From Acidobacteriota bacterium (GTDB lineage: Bacteria; Acidobacteriota; Blastocatellia; Pyrinomonadales; Pyrinomonadaceae), in NCBI GenBank assembly GCA_029862725.1, contig JAOTWT010000014.1:1-17352 (forward strand): a stretch of DNA of 17,352 nt, written 5' to 3'. Below the pieces are notes generated by a model. The model did no database searches. It saw only the letters and a program-made list of their open reading frames with translations, and had not been told where the DNA came from. The position numbers and the translations under genes were made by a program. Shown here piece by piece: positions 13,983 through 17,352 of the stretch; positions within the stretch are counted from its first letter, which is position 1, and each line of letters starts with the position of its first letter.

Positions 13983-16900
13983 TGGCTGCCTCCACCTTCG
14001 CACGATCGTATTGTTGCTTAGTAGCACTACTCTTAATATTCGTCTGTTTTCCGGTAAATGGGCAAGACGCTAAACTGCGACTCGTAGTACAAACGGGACA
14101 TACTTCCAGCGTGAGTTCCGTCGCCTTTTCGCCCGACGGGAAAATACTTGCATCGGGAAGCTGGGACAATACCGTCAAGTTATGGGAGTACGCCTCCGGA
14201 AGAGAGCTGAGGACGTTTTCCGATCATGAGGATATTGTCTGGTCGGTCGCTTTTTCGCCTGACGGCAAGTCGTTGGCCTCTGGAAGCAAAGACATGAGTG
14301 TCAAGGTCAGGGATCTCGCTTCGGGTAATTTGATCGCAAACTTGACCGGTCACACGCTGGATGTATGGTGTGTCGCCTTTTCGCCCGATGGACAGACGCT
14401 TGCATCCGGCAGTTTTGACAAGTCCATCAGGCTTTGGGACATCACTACCGGCAGGGAACTGAGGGAGTTGTCCGGACATACAAACGTCGTCCGCGCGCTC
14501 GCTTTTTCTCCCGATGGAAAAACGCTTGTTTCGGGAAGCCAGGACAGGTCTATAAAGACCTGGGATGTAGAATCAGGTCGGGAGCTCCGGTCCTTTTCGG
14601 GTCACACCGATCACGTATGGAGTATTGCCGTTTCCCCGGATGGACGAACGATAGCGTCGGCGAGTTACGACACCACGATCAAATTGTGGGACCTCAGGTC
14701 CGGCGTCGAATTGTTTACTTTTTACGGGCACTTTGATTGGGTGACTTCAGTCGCATTCTCTCCAAAAGGAAACATACTCGCCTCCGGAAGCCATGACAAA
14801 ACCGTGAAATTATGGGATCTGTCTTCAGGTGAGGTCATGATGACATTCACGGGTCACAGCGATGGGATCAATGCGGTTTCTTTTTCACCCGACCGAAAAA
14901 CGCTGGTTTCAGGGAGCGAGGATCAAACGATCAGATCATGGGATATTGAGAGCCGCAAACAAGTGGGGAATCTCTACGGCCTTGTCGCCGGAGCGAGGCC
15001 AATCGATATTTCACCGGACGGAAGGACGCTGGTTTCGGAGCACGAGTGCCTGGTGACGAATCCATGCCTCGGATTGTACAAGGTGGTTAAGCTCTGGCAT
15101 TTGGAGTCCGGTAAGGAAATGTGGACACTGCCGGGCCACAGTGGGGGTGTCTGGTCAACTGCTTTTTCCAGGGATGGAAGGATGCTCGCGTCATCGGGCG
15201 AAAAGGAAAACTCGATCAGACTTTGGGACGTCGAATCGGGAACGGAACTGAGAACACTTGAGGGCAACACTGACTGCTGTCATTCACTTTCATTCTCACC
15301 GGATGGCAGAAGACTGGCGTCAAAGAACTCTGAAGGTACCTTCAAATTATGGAACGTTGATACAGGGGTTGAATTGATTACTTTTCAGTCCAGCCCTGCG
15401 GATGGAAGGAATATCCTTACATTTGGAAATGGCGGACCTTTTTGGACCTTGTTTTCGAAGGACGGCAAGACTCTGGCGGTAGAAGGCCCCAATTTCACGG
15501 TCAGATTGTTGGATGTCGAATCCGGACAGGAAAAAGCTGAGTTATCGGGACATACGGCGGTCGTCAGCGCCGCGGTTCTTTCTCCCGATGAGAATCTACT
15601 TGCCACCGGTGACCGCCGGGGAGTCGTCAAATTCTGGGATTTGAGAACCGGGGAAGAGCTGTATAGCCTCTCGGGCCACACATCGCCTGTTTATTCCCTT
15701 GTAATTTCACCGGATGGAAAGACCCTCGCATCCGGAAGCGCGGATGAGACGGTTCGTTTATGGGACGTCGCAAACGGGCGCGAACTCCGAACGCTTTTGG
15801 GACATACGGGCCAGATCGGATGGCAAGCGTTTTCAGAGGACGGGAAGGTGCTCGCATCGGGCGACGGCATGCTGTATAGGGACGCTATGACGGTCAAGTT
15901 ATGGGATGTCGATAGCGGACGTGAATTAGCCTCTATGCCGGCCGGAGATACGGCAACCACGGAAAGGTTGCTTTCCGCTGTTCCTTCGTACTTCTCAGCT
16001 CCGAACAGAATGTCGACTGATGGCCATCTCCAGAGAATAATCACAAATGGCAGATTCCAGTTCAAAGAAGGAGCAAACGGGAAACTGGATATTTATCATG
16101 TAATTTCCGGAAAACTGCTGGTGAGTCTGATTGCCCTCGATGAAGAAGGCTGGGTAGCCGTGACTCCCGAGGGAAGATTCGATTCCAATAAACTTGAAGA
16201 TCCAAAGGGATTGCACTGGATTTCACCCGACGCACCGTTTGAGCCGCTTTCCTTTGAGATATTCGTACGGGAGTATTTCGAGCCAAAACTCCTGACCCGG
16301 CTTTTGAAATGTACCGAAGAGGGAGATTGCGATAGGGAGTTCAAACCCGTTCGGGATCTGTCCGCGCTGAATCGCGCGCAGCCCAAGCTCAGAATACGAA
16401 GTGTCAGGAGTACGACAAAGCCCGAACTGGCAGACGTTCTAGTTGAAGTAGAAAACGTGGAAAGCGGATACCAGAAGGATAAGAGCGGCAAGGCGTTGAG
16501 TTCAGGCGTCTACGATTTAAGGCTGTTTCGCGACGGACAGCTTGTTAGATATTCGACATCCGACGAAGACGTTAAAAGTACTCTCAGATCATTTACGAAT
16601 CTTGACGAAGAATTGAAGGCGTGGAGAGACGCCAACAAGATTGAACTAAACAAAGAAGGCAAAGCCGTACTTACATTTAAGGATGTAAGGCTTCCGAGGG
16701 ATGGTAAAGGGAAGGTGGAGTTCTCGGCCTATGCGTTTAATTCCGACAGGGTAAAGAGCAATACCGCAAGGACCGAATACAGCTACGAGCCGAAAGAGAC
16801 TCGATTGGGCAACACCTATCTCGTGTCTGTTGGTGTAAACAGTTACGAGAACAAGAGATACGATCTGAGTTATGCCGCCAATGACGCCCGCAGAATGCAG

Positions 16901-17352
16901 GAAGTGCTGGGCGAGAGGCTAAAGGTAAAGCTCAAGGCGACAAACCAGAAGCTCTACCAGATACCGATAGTCTCGGACAAGGCAGATGGCGCACGGCCTG
17001 CCGTCAACAACGCCACCAAGGAAGTTATCAAGGGTGTTTTCAGTCTTCTTTCCGGGAAGGCGGTGTCACCCGAAATCCTGGAAAAGATCCCGGTCAAAGA
17101 AAACGGGAAAGACATCAACTCAAAAGAACTCCCCCGGATAGAACCCGAAGACAAGCTCATCATCTCGGTCTCATCGCACGGCTACGCCGCAAAATCGGGG
17201 ATCTTCTACATCCTTCCAAACGACATCGGCGAGAACACGACAGGGATAACAGACGATGTGCTTCCGAAGCTTATCTCGAGCGACGAGCTCTCGCTTTGGA
17301 TGAGAGACATTACGGCAAAAGAGATGCTGATGATAGTGGACGCCTGCCACTC
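13982..17352 (+). CDS. exported WD40-repeat/caspase-like fusion protein (3' end beyond window)
   Basis: The frame is open for 1123 codons to the window edge with no stop. Residues 1-27 form a signal sequence (hydrophobic core 12-25, likely cleavage before QDAK). Residues 39-652 contain 14 WD40 repeats (GH..AFSPDGKxLASGS.D.xxKLWD), enough for two seven-bladed propellers. A linker (about 653-800) has EEGWVAVTPEGRFD (about 721-734), often seen between WD40 and caspase domains. A beta-rich Ig-like region (about 800-935) follows. A caspase-like domain starts at about 941 with NTYLVSVGVNSYE and NDARRMQEVL, with catalytic His1066 in VSSHGY and Cys1122 in VDACHS, at the very end of the window. AGGAGG lies eight bases before the ATG, and the start overlaps the upstream small gene. 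The propellers probably recognise a ligand or scaffold, with the caspase as effector outside the cytoplasm. That role is inference. Confidence 0.93.
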   Translation, partial: MAASTFARSYCCLVALLLIFVCFPVNGQDAKLRLVVQTGHTSSVSSVAFSPDGKILASGSWDNTVKLWEYASGRELRTFSDHEDIVWSVAFSPDGKSLASGSKDMSVKVRDLASGNLIANLTGHTLDVWCVAFSPDGQTLASGSFDKSIRLWDITTGRELRELSGHTNVVRALAFSPDGKTLVSGSQDRSIKTWDVESGRELRSFSGHTDHVWSIAVSPDGRTIASASYDTTIKLWDLRSGVELFTFYGHFDWVTSVAFSPKGNILASGSHDKTVKLWDLSSGEVMMTFTGHSDGINAVSFSPDRKTLVSGSEDQTIRSWDIESRKQVGNLYGLVAGARPIDISPDGRTLVSEHECLVTNPCLGLYKVVKLWHLESGKEMWTLPGHSGGVWSTAFSRDGRMLASSGEKENSIRLWDVESGTELRTLEGNTDCCHSLSFSPDGRRLASKNSEGTFKLWNVDTGVELITFQSSPADGRNILTFGNGGPFWTLFSKDGKTLAVEGPNFTVRLLDVESGQEKAELSGHTAVVSAAVLSPDENLLATGDRRGVVKFWDLRTGEELYSLSGHTSPVYSLVISPDGKTLASGSADETVRLWDVANGRELRTLLGHTGQIGWQAFSEDGKVLASGDGMLYRDAMTVKLWDVDSGRELASMPAGDTATTERLLSAVPSYFSAPNRMSTDGHLQRIITNGRFQFKEGANGKLDIYHVISGKLLVSLIALDEEGWVAVTPEGRFDSNKLEDPKGLHWISPDAPFEPLSFEIFVREYFEPKLLTRLLKCTEEGDCDREFKPVRDLSALNRAQPKLRIRSVRSTTKPELADVLVEVENVESGYQKDKSGKALSSGVYDLRLFRDGQLVRYSTSDEDVKSTLRSFTNLDEELKAWRDANKIELNKEGKAVLTFKDVRLPRDGKGKVEFSAYAFNSDRVKSNTARTEYSYEPKETRLGNTYLVSVGVNSYENKRYDLSYAANDARRMQEVLGERLKVKLKATNQKLYQIPIVSDKADGARPAVNNATKEVIKGVFSLLSGKAVSPEILEKIPVKENGKDINSKELPRIEPEDKLIISVSSHGYAAKSGIFYILPNDIGENTTGITDDVLPKLISSDELSLWMRDITAKEMLMIVDACH
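14096..15937 (+). repeat. 14 tandem WD40-coding repeats
   Basis: Fourteen in-frame units of roughly 126 bp (some longer through insertions) encode the WD40 blades of the fusion protein. Units 1-7 and 13 are close to consensus. Units 8, 10, 11 and 14 are degenerate or carry insertions (for example unit 8 with ECLVTNPCLGLYK, and unit 11 with no GH start). Two sets of seven fit two full propellers. Confidence 0.85.

Noticed and set aside
14096..15937. CRISPR-like or satellite repeat array
   Set aside because: The periodicity is in frame and is explained by WD40 blades. Units are diverged and there are no spacers.
10543..17352. Classical cytoplasmic defence island with caspase effector (such as gasdermin or type III-E CRISPR caspases)
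   Set aside because: No gasdermin, CRISPR, NLR or TPR-CHAT partner is present, and all peptidases carry export leaders.

Overview
The window looks like a chromosomal segment of an Acidobacteriota-type bacterium, probably Blastocatellia/Pyrinomonadales. This is inferred from FG-GAP-like repeats of the form DYDGDGxxDxAVxR, a secreted WD40-caspase fusion, and abundant palindromic intergenic repeats. There is no 16S rRNA or other strong taxonomic marker, so the assignment is tentative.

Positions 1-4400 hold housekeeping genes. On the + strand are purE and purK, the two-step carboxylation of aminoimidazole ribonucleotide. On the - strand are a TIGR04283-like glycosyltransferase, rpiA (pentose phosphate pathway) and crcB/fluC (fluoride channel). 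purE plus purK consume bicarbonate and ATP in purine synthesis, and rpiA supplies the ribose phosphate that feeds it. Nearly every gap between these genes carries a short repeat or palindromic element. A tRNA-Asn(GUU) with its own promoter-like site and terminator follows at 4649-4723. About 60 bp further on lies a degenerate copy of a tRNA 3' half.

Positions 5358-17352 are an accessory block dominated by exported proteins. In order they are: a P-domain/FG-GAP repeat protein; a SEC-C fragment; an unrecognised exported 764-residue protein; a stand-alone caspase-like (C14) peptidase; a divergently oriented astacin-like (M12A) metallopeptidase with a C-terminal ricin-type beta-trefoil; a small unrecognised exported protein; and, with a one-base overlap, a giant protein of 14 WD40 repeats, a linker region and a second caspase-like domain. 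The giant gene has no stop inside the window, which ends just after its catalytic-cysteine codon. All the intact proteins in this block start with hydrophobic leader segments, so this looks like an extracytoplasmic proteolysis/recognition set rather than a cytoplasmic caspase defence system. That is inference.

Two copies of a roughly 160-170 bp palindromic element (41-211 and 9964-10123), plus a solitary unit (10143-10181), show compensatory base changes in their stems. This supports selection for structure. Open but unannotated coding-like frames lie on both sides of the stand-alone caspase gene.
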